A stretch of DNA of 50,968 nt from an uncultured Gammaproteobacteria bacterium (GTDB lineage Bacteria; Pseudomonadota; Gammaproteobacteria; Ga0077536): positions 1 through 50,968 of the forward strand of contig CALKCL010000025.1 in NCBI GenBank assembly GCA_938082545.1, written 5' to 3'. A program made the translations under genes and the position numbers. This document shows positions 1-7,729 of this stretch, piece after piece. Positions within the stretch are counted from its first letter, which is position 1. Every line of letters starts with the position of its first letter. The notes beneath the pieces are model-generated. The model made no database searches. It saw nothing but the letters and a program-made list of their open reading frames with translations, and was not told the origin of the DNA.

Positions 1-1457
1 TCTAGGTCGTGTCTGAGATCCATTGCGGTAGCCCCAAATGCCGATGCAACTCCCGCAGCCGCGGGGACAATGATTTTAGGAACATTAATAGATTCTGCAA
101 TCAAGAAGGCATGCATTGCACCCGCCCCTCCAAAGCTAGCCAAAATAAAGTCTCGAGGATCACGTCCTCGTCCTGTGATGACTTTCTTAACCGCCTGCGC
201 CATATTTTCACAACCAATCCGAACCATTCCATCTGCTGCTTCAATAGTAGATAGACCAACCCGTTCTCCAACCTTACTTACCGCAGCCTCGGCAGCGGCA
301 ACGTCTAACATCATTTTTCCACCAAGTGATGGTTCTATCCTTCCCAATAGTAAATTAGCATCAGTGATAGTGGGCTCCGTTCCTCCTAATCCGTATGAGG
401 CTGGGCCAGGACTAGAGCCGGCAGATTGGGGGCCCACTCTAAGGCTATTCCCGTCATCTACCCATCCAATGGACCCACCACCTGCACCGACGCTATGGAT
501 ATCTAACATAGGGACTATTACAGGAACTTCCCACTCTATCTCATGATCACGGGTAACTAGCCCTTTTCCATTTTCAACGATAGATACATCAAAACTAGTA
601 CCCCCAACGTCAGTATGTATGATATTCGGGCAGTCACCTTTTACCTCGTTTAAGTAAGCAGCATAGGCAACTCCTCCCGCGGGACCAGATTCAATCAACT
701 CTTCAGGGTGGTCCTTGGCATATCCCACCCCTGTAATACCCCCGCTCGATTTAAGGATCATTAACCTTCCGTGAAATCCCGCACTCTCAAGACTAGCTTC
801 CAAATGACCGAAATACTGTTCCATAACAGGCATCGTCGCTGCTCGTATTGCTGCAGTGACAAATCTCCCATGCTCTCTGAATAAGGCACGAGTATCCGAC
901 GAGGTGATGCAATAAATGTCTGGGTTTTCTTCAAGAATAATATCCCGCATTTTATCTTCATGCCGGGGACTCACATAAGAATTAATAAAAGCCACGGCGA
1001 CTGATTGGATATCATGAATACGAATTTTTTTTGCTATATTTCTAGCTGCCTGCAGGTCAAGTGGTCGAACCACTTCACCGTTCACATCAATTCTCTCATC
1101 TAACGTGTAGCGATAACGTCTTTTGATAATCGGACGTGGCTTCGTTTGGTAAGGGTTATAAAGCTCTGCGCGATGCTGGCGACCAATTTCAATAGTATCT
1201 CGAAACCCATTGGTCGTTACCATTGCAACCTCCGGATAATCCCGCGTAATAAGTGCATTAGTTGCCGTCGTAGTGCCGTGCATCAAATGCGATACGTCTC
1301 TCGCTTCTATACCTGCTTCCTTCAGAGCATTCATTACGCCCAAAGATCTATCGGGCTTAGTCGTCAGAACTTTAGAAGAGATTTGTCGATTGTCCTGCTC
1401 GTCCCATGCAAATAGATCCGTAAAAGTTCCGCCGACATCAATCCCTACTCGCCACAT
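1..1457 (-). CDS. Hydantoinase A / N-methylhydantoinase (oxoprolinase-like) subunit, 3' end outside window
   Basis: This is the first ~485 residues of a HyuA-type protein, which in its family hydrolyses cyclic amides such as hydantoins or 5-oxoproline using ATP. The product starts MWRVGIDVGGTFTDLF, the actin/hexokinase-type phosphate loop of this family. It continues with the typical HGTTTATNALI stretch near residue 60 and IHTDVGGTSFDVSIV near residue 285, followed by a glycine-rich SVGAGGGSIGWVD stretch. The ATG at 1455-1457 is preceded by a GAGGGAA ribosome site about 6 bases away. The frame stays open to the left edge, so the C-terminus and any partner HyuB gene lie outside. A possible remnant of another HyuA C-terminus lies at 13600. 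The family call is solid; the substrate is unknown. Confidence 0.85.
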   Translation of the reverse strand, partial: MWRVGIDVGGTFTDLFAWDEQDNRQISSKVLTTKPDRSLGVMNALKEAGIEARDVSHLMHGTTTATNALITRDYPEVAMVTTNGFRDTIEIGRQHRAELYNPYQTKPRPIIKRRYRYTLDERIDVNGEVVRPLDLQAARNIAKKIRIHDIQSVAVAFINSYVSPRHEDKMRDIILEENPDIYCITSSDTRALFREHGRFVTAAIRAATMPVMEQYFGHLEASLESAGFHGRLMILKSSGGITGVGYAKDHPEELIESGPAGGVAYAAYLNEVKGDCPNIIHTDVGGTSFDVSIVENGKGLVTRDHEIEWEVPVIVPMLDIHSVGAGGGSIGWVDDGNSLRVGPQSAGSSPGPASYGLGGTEPTITDANLLLGRIEPSLGGKMMLDVAAAEAAVSKVGERVGLSTIEAADGMVRIGCENMAQAVKKVITGRGRDPRDFILASFGGAGAMHAFLIAESINVPKIIVPAAAGVASAFGATAMDLRHDL

Positions 1458-1803
1458 GAAAATTCCCTCTATAGATATTTAGATTCTTTAGTTGACGGTT
1501 TTATCTCACAACTAGAAAGAAAAAGAAAGTACCCGCCATAAAGGTGGGTTACTTTATCGAATCATAAAGCATAATAGAAATTTGAGCGCCATAATATTCT
1601 CTGCCTCAAGTCAATTAGATAACTGATTACCTGAATGGAACCAAGATCAAAGTTACGAATTTTCTGCAGAAAAAACCTGACCGTATTACAGCGGTCTCTC
1701 TCGAGAGGAGGCTTGTGAATCAGGAAAATGACAGAACCTATAGAAAATCGGTTTCTTTCTGCGGACAGTCTCAAAAACCAATACTTCTTCAGCTAAGCTT
1801 TTC
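1458..1803. other. Intergenic stretch between hyuA-like gene and redoxin gene
   Basis: No convincing gene is seen in these 346 bases. A 70-residue minus-strand open frame at 1562-1774 has no ribosome site, no recognisable motif and basic, low-complexity content, so it was not called. The stretch contains the strong hairpin at 1526-1555. The leftmost ~70 bases must hold the promoter of the hyuA-like gene if it is not read through from the redoxin gene. Confidence 0.6.
1526..1555 (-). terminator. Probable intrinsic terminator downstream of the redoxin gene
   Basis: The plus strand reads AAAGTACCCGCC, loop ATAAA, then GGTGGGT-T-ACTTT. This gives about 12 paired bases with one G-U pair and one bulged base. 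On the minus strand the hairpin is followed by a T-rich run (ACTTTCTTTTTCTTTC), which suits termination of leftward transcription coming from the redoxin gene. It would separate that gene from the hyuA-like gene. Confidence 0.55.
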
Positions 1804-2434
1804 TCAACTGAAGCAGTCGCTGAGAGCGGACTTGACTATTGTCGGATCAGACCGGCGAGCATAATCGTCTGCTTGGTCTTTCCAAAGCCACAACACCACT
1901 CTCGTCAACAAGTAAGCTGGTTAGGACAGGCAACCCTGGCCTCCCAGGCAGTCGGAAGTTATTTATATTTTTGTTGAGCAGACCAAAAAGCGGAATGACT
2001 TTAAGCTTAGGATCTGCAAGCATAGTTCCTTTAAGGCCATGCATTCCTCTTCCCAATCTGATTTCTGTAGCCGTGTCAGTAGAGACTGTAACCACTGTGA
2101 CACCTGCTTCATCTAGCTCAGGTCTTAATTCTTCCCATCGCCGTAACTCGGCGACACAATAAGGTCACCAATGTGCTCTAAAAAACTTAATCAGTATTCT
2201 GGACCCTGCCAGATCAGAGCTACCAAATAACTTCTTACCATCTGTTTCCGCGGTGAACGCGGGAATAATATCGCCAACGCCTATCCCTTCTTTATCTACT
2301 TTTTGCTTACCCGTGAAAGTCAATACTAGTAGTAATGTAGAAATACCTATAGCCGATAGGCCGGCTAAACCTATGCCTGTATTCGTCGAGGCAATGCCTA
2401 ACAAAAAACTTAAAAACCAAAAGCTCTGAAACAC
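1804..2434 (-). CDS. Membrane-anchored peroxiredoxin-like redoxin, candidate selenoprotein (in-frame TGA; apparent frameshift near 3' end)
   Basis: A conventional reading breaks this gene in two at a TGA (2165-2167), but both halves lie in the same frame and make one redoxin. The order is: residues ~3-40, two hydrophobic helices; then a typical domain start (VGDIIPAFTAETDG); then ILIKFFRAHW-TGA-PYCVAELRRWEEL. Relatives have FRGxWCPYC here, so TGA replaces the first (attacking) cysteine of a CxxC pair, giving UPYC. A hairpin suited to selenocysteine insertion follows at once (2138-2154). A second anomaly lies near 1888-1889: beyond it the original frame gives an atypical tail ending at 1847. 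The +1 frame instead gives the family-like WKDQADDYARRSDP and ends at TGA 1804-1806, so one extra G is likely. The start is uncertain: GTG at 2434 has a weak ribosome site. The role would be thiol/peroxide redox chemistry at the membrane. The alternative is a decaying Cys-type pseudogene. Confidence 0.6.
2138..2167 (-). promoter_or_regulatory. Candidate bacterial SECIS element with its UGA codon
   Basis: On the minus strand the TGA (2167-2165) is followed by 10 bases and then the perfect stem TCGCCG (2154-2149), loop AGTTA (2148-2144), stem CGGCGA (2143-2138). Two further G-U pairs can extend it to 8 bp. The loop begins 16 bases after the TGA and has G as its second base, followed by U. Published bacterial SECIS consensus asks for a small loop 16-37 bases after UGA with a G among the first two loop bases, so this fits. 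It lies inside codons for VAELRR. Confidence 0.6.
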
Positions 2435-2454
2435 ACAGCGCGTTTTAGGGAGAT

Positions 2455-2532
2455 TTACTTTCCACGCTTTCGGAAACCAAAAAAAGTGACTGTGAGTGCC
2501 ACAAAAAGCGCCGCTGTGCCCAGATAGTCCAT
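2455..2532 (-). CDS. Predicted 25-residue single-helix membrane micropeptide
   Basis: ATG at 2530-2532 opens a 25-codon frame encoding MDYLGTAALFVALTVTFFG plus a basic RKRGK end and TAA. It has a GGAGA ribosome site about 7 bases upstream, better than that of the following redoxin gene. The peptide would be one hydrophobic helix with a positively charged cytoplasmic tail. It ends 20 bases before the GTG of the candidate selenoprotein, so translational coupling is possible. It could equally be a leader ORF or chance; no homologue is recognised. Confidence 0.4.
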   Translation of the reverse strand: MDYLGTAALFVALTVTFFGFRKRGK

Positions 2533-2738
2533 GATATTTTCTCCGAACGTTTGTTTTTCACTTTCGCGCAAATGATCAGTTACACTAAAACTATACAATC
2601 TAAAATAAAAAAGACACCTGAGAATCCTTAAAAAGCAATTGAACGCTCGAAGCGCTGTTCGATTCCTAGAGCTATTTCCTTCATAAGAGAAGTAGTTAGC
2701 GAATAGATATCGACGCCAAAAACTGAGGGAGTTGAGAT

Positions 2739-3143
2739 ATGATTAAGTTAGTTTATTGTCTGAGAAAAAAAGCAAACATTTCACAGGAAGAGTTTCATCG
2801 ATATTGGCGAGAAGAACATGCGCCGCTAGTAACAAGCGTTGCAAGTGAATCTAAATGTATAAAATATATCCAAAGTCATACTATCGATACCCCTCTCAAC
2901 GATTTGTTCGTTGAATCAAGAGGGCTGGCCGAAGCTTATGACGGGATTACTGAATGTTGGTGGGAATCGGAGGAAGCGCTAGTCAATGCCGCCAAAACTG
3001 AAGGAGGCATAAAAGTATTTCAGGCCATGCTCGAGGACGAAAAGAGTTTTATAGACTTTAGCCAATCACGTGTTTTTATCACCAAAGAAAATTTGATTTT
3101 TGACGAGGCGCTTAATATTCCTTATGACGGATCGCCGAAATAG
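2739..3143 (+). CDS. EthD domain-containing protein
   Basis: The 134-residue product begins MIKLVYCLRKKANISQEEFHR and has the YWREEHAPLV signature of EthD-type dimeric alpha-beta barrel proteins. These are small cytoplasmic accessory or dehydratase-like proteins found beside oxidative degradation genes. The GGGAG site about 6 bases upstream of the ATG supports the start. The gene is transcribed away from the redoxin locus, and the ~200 bases between them must hold divergent promoters. It is convergent with the LLM oxidoreductase at 3186. The exact reaction is unknown. The family call is firm because of the N-terminal motif and the length. Confidence 0.8.
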   Translation: MIKLVYCLRKKANISQEEFHRYWREEHAPLVTSVASESKCIKYIQSHTIDTPLNDLFVESRGLAEAYDGITECWWESEEALVNAAKTEGGIKVFQAMLEDEKSFIDFSQSRVFITKENLIFDEALNIPYDGSPK

Positions 3144-3185
3144 CGCATAGTTCATACCTCAAAACAGGAAGGTGGCATAACGAAA

Positions 3186-4046
3186 CTATATTGCACCTAT
3201 GCGTCGCCCAATCTCTGCGTAGCGATCTAGCCATCTCAGTACCGTATCTTTGTCTTCTGTGGGGCATCGAGGGATCGCTCTTTCTATGCACCCCATGTCG
3301 GCGTACCTCTTAAGATCGTCTTCGGACGTCTCGTAAATATCGAACATCGAAATAGGCGCATCTTCCGGTTTACGTCCATTCTCACGTAAACGCGCGTGCA
3401 GATCAGCAATGCTGTCGTCTAAACTTGTCATTAAACCATCTATTGGGATCCAGCCTTCTGCATAATCGGCAACCCTTTGGCAACCCCATTTTGATCCAAA
3501 TGTACCAATAATGACTGGTGGGTGAGGCTTTTGCACAGGCTTAGGATAAGACCAAACTTTCTCGAAATTCACCCAATCACCCTTGAAACTAGCCTCTTCC
3601 TGAGTCCAAAGTGCTTTCATAGCTTTTACTCGCTCTTCAAGTACTTTCCAGCGCTTAGAATAAGGAGTTCCGTGATTCTCCATCTCTTCCGCGTTCCACC
3701 CCGCACCTACCCCCAAAATAAATCTTCCATTAGATAAGCGGTCAATCGTAGCCACAGTTTTGGCAAGAGCCAAAGGGTCGTGTTCAATGACAAGACACAC
3801 ACCTGTCCCAATTTTTATTGTTTTGGTAACCACAGCGGCAGCAGCAGCACTTGTAAACGGATCACTCATATGGATATATTCTTTTGGAAGCGGTCCTCCT
3901 CCGGGATATGCAGTCTCTCTGCTGGCAGGAATGTGAGTATGTTCAGGGAACCAGATCGATTCGAAACCACGCTCCTCAGCTGCAATAGCCAACTCATCGG
4001 CACGTATCGTGTACTCCGTATTGAAACTAAAGACCCCAAGCTTCAT
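3186..4046 (-). CDS. LLM class (luciferase-like, probably F420- or FMN-dependent) oxidoreductase
   Basis: A TIM-barrel luciferase-like protein of ~286 residues. Markers are MKLGVFSFNTEY at the start, RGFESIWFPEHTHIP, KIGTGVCLV, LSNGRFILGVGAGWNAEEM and the KPHPPVIIGTFG strand. These fit the F420-type TIGR03619-like branch, which often has WNxxE near the middle. I chose ATG 4044-4046 because GGAG lies 5 bases upstream and the protein then starts like the family; a longer reading would need TTG at 4073. It is followed downstream by the convergent EthD gene and preceded by the nitroreductase gene, so the two flavin enzymes may be co-transcribed. Two more LLM proteins occur at 11723 and 50276. Confidence 0.85.
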   Translation of the reverse strand: MKLGVFSFNTEYTIRADELAIAAEERGFESIWFPEHTHIPASRETAYPGGGPLPKEYIHMSDPFTSAAAAAVVTKTIKIGTGVCLVIEHDPLALAKTVATIDRLSNGRFILGVGAGWNAEEMENHGTPYSKRWKVLEERVKAMKALWTQEEASFKGDWVNFEKVWSYPKPVQKPHPPVIIGTFGSKWGCQRVADYAEGWIPIDGLMTSLDDSIADLHARLRENGRKPEDAPISMFDIYETSEDDLKRYADMGCIERAIPRCPTEDKDTVLRWLDRYAEIGRRIGAI

Positions 4047-4100
4047 AGCAACTCCTATATCTACAAAATCCAAGAATGAAGAAAATTAGTGACCGAGAAG

Positions 4101-4793
4101 CTAGCTGCCCCAACGGTTGTAATAGCAAACATCTTCAAGTGGTAAACGTTTCGCTTTCCCCAGATCGCCTCCCTTGAGCCAAGCAATAGGCAATAATGCT
4201 GTCTGGGTGATATCTGCAGGGATGCCCAAAAGCTGAGCGGCTTCCTGCTCGTAAATTAGATGTAAACTTGTCCATGCGGAGGCAATCCTACGCGCACGAA
4301 GCGCTAACATCAGTGACCATGTCGCAGGTAAAATCGAACCATACATAGAGGCTTGAGTAAAGACATCCTCTTTTTCAAATCGGCTCTCAATACACGGAAC
4401 AATTAAAGCAGGCGCTCTTTGCATGTTTTCCATGAGATAGCCGGCCGACTTCAGAACCCCGTCTTTTTGTTTGCTTCGAAGATCGTCTGGTTCGAACTCT
4501 CGAGTAGCACTAACACCGGTACGCGTCAGAGCTGTTGCATCAGCCACATATTTTTCTGCACCTTTACGATAACAATCAGCTAACCCTAATTTTAGATCAG
4601 GATCAGTAACTACCATGAATCGCCAAGTCTGTGTATTTGCACCAGTAGGTGCCTGAAGGGCAATGGTCAGCGCCTCGTCAATTATTTTTCGAGGAACTTC
4701 CTTCTCGAAATCTAATCGTAAGCGAACACTGCGTGTCGTATTGAGCACATGATCGACGCTCTCCAAGTCAATCGGTCTAACATTATCCTTCAT
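4101..4793 (-). CDS. Nitroreductase family protein
   Basis: A 230-residue FMN-dependent nitroreductase-like protein. The N-terminal TTRSVRLRLDFEKEVP and the APTGANTQTWRFMVVTD stretch are the FMN-phosphate-binding signature of the family. The C-terminal part (ITQTALLPIAWLKGGDLG) matches the usual final strand. Such enzymes reduce nitro groups, quinones or enoates with NAD(P)H in the cytoplasm. A strong GGGGGAG ribosome site precedes ATG 4793. It lies between the LLM gene and the quinoprotein gene on the same strand with short gaps (54 and 29 bases), suggesting a redox-enzyme operon. Confidence 0.85.
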   Translation of the reverse strand: MKDNVRPIDLESVDHVLNTTRSVRLRLDFEKEVPRKIIDEALTIALQAPTGANTQTWRFMVVTDPDLKLGLADCYRKGAEKYVADATALTRTGVSATREFEPDDLRSKQKDGVLKSAGYLMENMQRAPALIVPCIESRFEKEDVFTQASMYGSILPATWSLMLALRARRIASAWTSLHLIYEQEAAQLLGIPADITQTALLPIAWLKGGDLGKAKRLPLEDVCYYNRWGS

Positions 4794-4822
4794 TTATCTC
4801 CCCCCGAGATTTATAGTCTTGA

Positions 4823-6700
4823 TTATTCGGCTGTGAAAGCAAGTAAAACATTTCCTCCATGAGCGCCAAATTTAGCATATCCAGAAGTCACAAAGACGGT
4901 CCCGTCAACAATCACCGTACCCGGTCCATCTAAGGCGCCCCCTCGCGCTTTCGCCCCACTGACTGACGTATAGTCTCTAAGCGTGTCATATTCCCAAATT
5001 ATCTCACCCGTTTCGGTATCATAGGCCTTTAAAACACCGCTCAAGGCACCCGAGAAAACAGCGCCAGGAATAACAGTAACACCAGCATTTTGAGCTGGGC
5101 TACATTTATTAGGACTTTCGACTCGACCCTCACAGCTCCCGGGAGGTGCTTCCCAAATTATATTGCCTGTCGCCGGATCGACAGCAAACATCCCACCACC
5201 AGTTTCAGGATTTAATTCAGTGTCTGCAGAAAGAAATTTCTGATCTCGCCAAGTTGCATCTGCTGCTGCAACGTAAATCTGCCGCCCATCATTTGCAGGC
5301 CCCCACTCAATGCCACCCAAAATCCCACCTTCAGCTAATTTTTTCTGCCATAGCAATTTCCCATTATCATCTGGATCCATTGCGTGAAGAACGCCGGTTT
5401 TTTGCCCTGCTGCCAAGATTCTTTTGCCAGAAGGTAATTCCATCAACATAGGAGAAGAGCCCATATCCTCATCGGGTCCAGCATCATCAGGACAATTCTC
5501 ACCTGTCCCATTTTGGCAAGAGGCATTCCATGCATCGCCCGCTAATCCTTGATAAACCCACTCGATTTTCCCAGTTTCCATGGACAGAGCCACGATGGAG
5601 TCAGACGAGTCAGTAGCAGGTGCAGAATAATTGTCGCTGGTCGCGGCATAAATCCGATTTAGCTTTTTATCAATCGTTACCGCTGACCATACTGTCGCAC
5701 CAGATGGTCCGACCATAGCTTGACCTCGAGTGGTCTCACCTTGAGCGACGGGCTGTTCGTCTATTGTATAGGTCTGCCAAATAGTCCGACCTGTCCCAGC
5801 ATCAATCTTTAAGATAGTCCCTCTGAAAGAACAACATTTATAGGTCGGATCAATAGCAAGTCCTTCTTCTAGCGAAGTAATCCCAACATATAACGCGCCC
5901 TCGTGATGTTGGAACCCACCTACAATGCGCGCCGCGGGATGGGTGTCACCACGGATCTTCCAAATCAGCTCACTAGTCACTGCATCTATTGCATAGATCC
6001 AACCTCCAATATCCCCAAAAAAAGCAACCAACCGTTTTTCAGGGCCAACTTCTTTTAGTAATGCAGCATTTTTTATACTGTTATCCGCCTGAAACGTCCA
6101 ATAGGTGCAACCAGTGTCAGCATCTAAAACATACATTTTTCCAGTCTTACTTCCGATATAGATCCGCCCATCAACTACAGTAGGCTGACTTTCCACATTG
6201 GACTCACCTGGAAAAGCAAAAGCCCATTTAAGCTTTAGCTTTCCAACGTCATCTTTAGTCAGACCCGCACTCGAAGCGTCTTGATAGCGCATATTCTCAT
6301 CACTATTACCCCAACCATTCCAATGCGCCTTACCGAAAGTATCGGCTGATGTCTTAATGGGGCTTTCACAAATGTTGGTTTTCCCCCCCTGCCAATTCGC
6401 GGTATATTTTTCCCCAGACAAATACTCCGCTACAGCCACGCGTTGCGGCCCATCCATATTCCATTGTCCAATCACTCGCATCACACCAGTTTCCATCGCA
6501 GTAACAATAGCTCCTGCAGAAAGGTCATTTAGCATTTTTTTAGTCGGTGTCCTGCCCGCCGCATTGTCGTGACAGCTGGCGCACTGTTTGTCATAAATAT
6601 CAGAACCCGTCTCTGCGGACACACTCCCCCCAGCTAAACTAAAGCTCAAATATAAGACCAAAAAAGCTGAAATCCTAATAGATTGACGAATCATGAACAC
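4823..6700 (-). CDS. Exported PQQ-dependent quinoprotein with N-terminal haem c domain (polyvinyl-alcohol-dehydrogenase-like)
   Basis: The 625-residue precursor has a Sec signal peptide (residues 1-29, cleavage near VSA-E) and a cytochrome c motif CASCH at 40-44. After these comes a beta-propeller with repeated DxxTGxxxW blades. A vicinal Cys-Cys pair at 289-290 resembles the disulfide that contacts PQQ in quinoprotein alcohol dehydrogenases. The segment HWNGWGNSDENMRYQ after the haem domain is typical of polyvinyl alcohol dehydrogenase and its relatives (haem first, propeller second). It would oxidise an alcohol in the periplasm and pass electrons to its own haem. Maturation would need a Ccm system, which this window encodes at 36220-43008. 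The native substrate may well not be polyvinyl alcohol. Confidence 0.8.
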   Translation of the reverse strand: MFMIRQSIRISAFLVLYLSFSLAGGSVSAETGSDIYDKQCASCHDNAAGRTPTKKMLNDLSAGAIVTAMETGVMRVIGQWNMDGPQRVAVAEYLSGEKYTANWQGGKTNICESPIKTSADTFGKAHWNGWGNSDENMRYQDASSAGLTKDDVGKLKLKWAFAFPGESNVESQPTVVDGRIYIGSKTGKMYVLDADTGCTYWTFQADNSIKNAALLKEVGPEKRLVAFFGDIGGWIYAIDAVTSELIWKIRGDTHPAARIVGGFQHHEGALYVGITSLEEGLAIDPTYKCCSFRGTILKIDAGTGRTIWQTYTIDEQPVAQGETTRGQAMVGPSGATVWSAVTIDKKLNRIYAATSDNYSAPATDSSDSIVALSMETGKIEWVYQGLAGDAWNASCQNGTGENCPDDAGPDEDMGSSPMLMELPSGKRILAAGQKTGVLHAMDPDDNGKLLWQKKLAEGGILGGIEWGPANDGRQIYVAAADATWRDQKFLSADTELNPETGGGMFAVDPATGNIIWEAPPGSCEGRVESPNKCSPAQNAGVTVIPGAVFSGALSGVLKAYDTETGEIIWEYDTLRDYTSVSGAKARGGALDGPGTVIVDGTVFVTSGYAKFGAHGGNVLLAFTAE

Positions 6701-6770
6701 TCCCCTAGATTAAACATCTAGCTAATATAAATGAGCCGATGTTATTTGTCATGGCCGCATTTAAATCAAG

Positions 6771-7226
6771 CTATCCTGCAACTTGACGTTTGCGCATAAT
6801 TTGCGGTATCTCAAGTGTGACGATAAGCTCTCCCTTTTGGTTTTCTCCTGTATAGCGCATGCGCACAATTCCCCGATCATTTCTAGATTTAGATGGAATT
6901 AGCTCCAATACTTCCCCTGTCCCATATAAAGTGTCTCCTGGGCGTAATGGCGTGTGCCATATAACTTTATCCATTCCTGGGGCACCCATACCACACTCTG
7001 ACATCACACCCGTGTCCCAGAATGATCGAAATGTCAGTGCGATGGTCTGAAGCCCACTTGCAATTAACCCTCCAAAGACACCTGATTCAGAGGCATGCGT
7101 ATCGATATGAATGGGTTGCGGATCGTACTGAAGCGCAAAATCAATAATATTTGCCTCGGTAAAGGTTATACCTTTACCTTTAAACCGTTCACCAATTTTG
7201 AAATCTTCAAAAAAATAGGCGTCCAT
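6771..7226 (-). CDS. MaoC-like (R)-specific enoyl-CoA hydratase family protein
   Basis: A 151-residue single hot-dog domain. The hydratase motif is visible as DFALQYDPQPIHIDTHAS around residues 30-48, containing the catalytic Asp and His of MaoC/R-hydratases, followed by FGGLIASGLQTIALT. These enzymes hydrate trans-2-enoyl-CoA in the cytoplasm. ATG 7224-7226 has AGGAG 7 bases upstream and is preferred to a TTG one codon earlier. It lies 70 bases before the quinoprotein gene and 26 bases after the RidA-like gene, all on the minus strand, so a small operon is plausible. Confidence 0.8.
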   Translation of the reverse strand: MDAYFFEDFKIGERFKGKGITFTEANIIDFALQYDPQPIHIDTHASESGVFGGLIASGLQTIALTFRSFWDTGVMSECGMGAPGMDKVIWHTPLRPGDTLYGTGEVLELIPSKSRNDRGIVRMRYTGENQKGELIVTLEIPQIMRKRQVAG

Positions 7227-7252
7227 CAAACGTCTCCTTTGTTTGTTTCGTA

Positions 7253-7729
7253 CTATTTGCCGAGATAGGCGGTTGCCTTGATCTCAAACTCAAGACCAGG
7301 TGTCGACAAGGCAGTCACGCCTATGCCTGTCCACGCAGGATAACGACCTGTGAAATAGCGATCTTTAACTTTCACGACCAAAGCTAAGTCTCTCATGTCG
7401 GTGTGGTAGGTTACTATTTCCACCACATCGTCAAAGTCAGCAGAAGCCGCTTTCAATACAGTTTTCAAATTCTCAAAAGCCTGCACGAGTTGGGCTTCTT
7501 TCCCTACTACTACATTCATATCAGCGTCTCTTCCGACCTGACCTGCCACATACAGAGTGTCGCCCGCCCTGACTGCAGGCGAATAATGATAGCGTTCATT
7601 GATGATTTTCATCGATGGAGGAACAATGTCAATCCTAATCGCTTGCATCGCCGATAAATCGCTTTGCGGGAACAAAAGTATCAAGATGGAAAAAAAACCA
7701 GCAAAATATCGAGGCTTAAAAACATTCAT
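7253..7729 (-). CDS. Exported RidA/YjgF-family protein
   Basis: A 158-residue protein with an N-terminal hydrophobic signal (residues ~8-27) followed by a RidA-like domain (SPAVRAGDTLYVAGQVGRD, then QAFENLKTVLKAAS). In enamine/imine deaminases of the RidA type an arginine lies in the PAR motif near the end. Here the corresponding segment reads PAWTGIGV, so that arginine is absent and deaminase activity should not be assumed. AGGAG lies 8 bases before the ATG. The signal peptide is unusual, because most RidA proteins are cytoplasmic. It is probably co-transcribed with the MaoC-like gene downstream. Confidence 0.8.
   Translation of the reverse strand: MNVFKPRYFAGFFSILILLFPQSDLSAMQAIRIDIVPPSMKIINERYHYSPAVRAGDTLYVAGQVGRDADMNVVVGKEAQLVQAFENLKTVLKAASADFDDVVEIVTYHTDMRDLALVVKVKDRYFTGRYPAWTGIGVTALSTPGLEFEIKATAYLGK

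Noticed and set aside
1562-1774. 70-residue minus-strand ORF between the redoxin and hyuA-like genes
   Set aside because: No ribosome site, no recognisable motif, and it lies in a region that otherwise looks non-coding.
1847-1849. Second in-frame TGA of the redoxin gene as another selenocysteine codon
   Set aside because: The residues after it in that frame are not redoxin-like, while the +1 frame across the same DNA gives a typical C-terminus, so a frameshift explains it better.
2621-2672. Possible hairpin around GAACGCTCGAAGCGCTGTTC upstream of the EthD gene
   Set aside because: Only the outer four bases pair cleanly; the inner part mismatches, so it is not a convincing operator or terminator.
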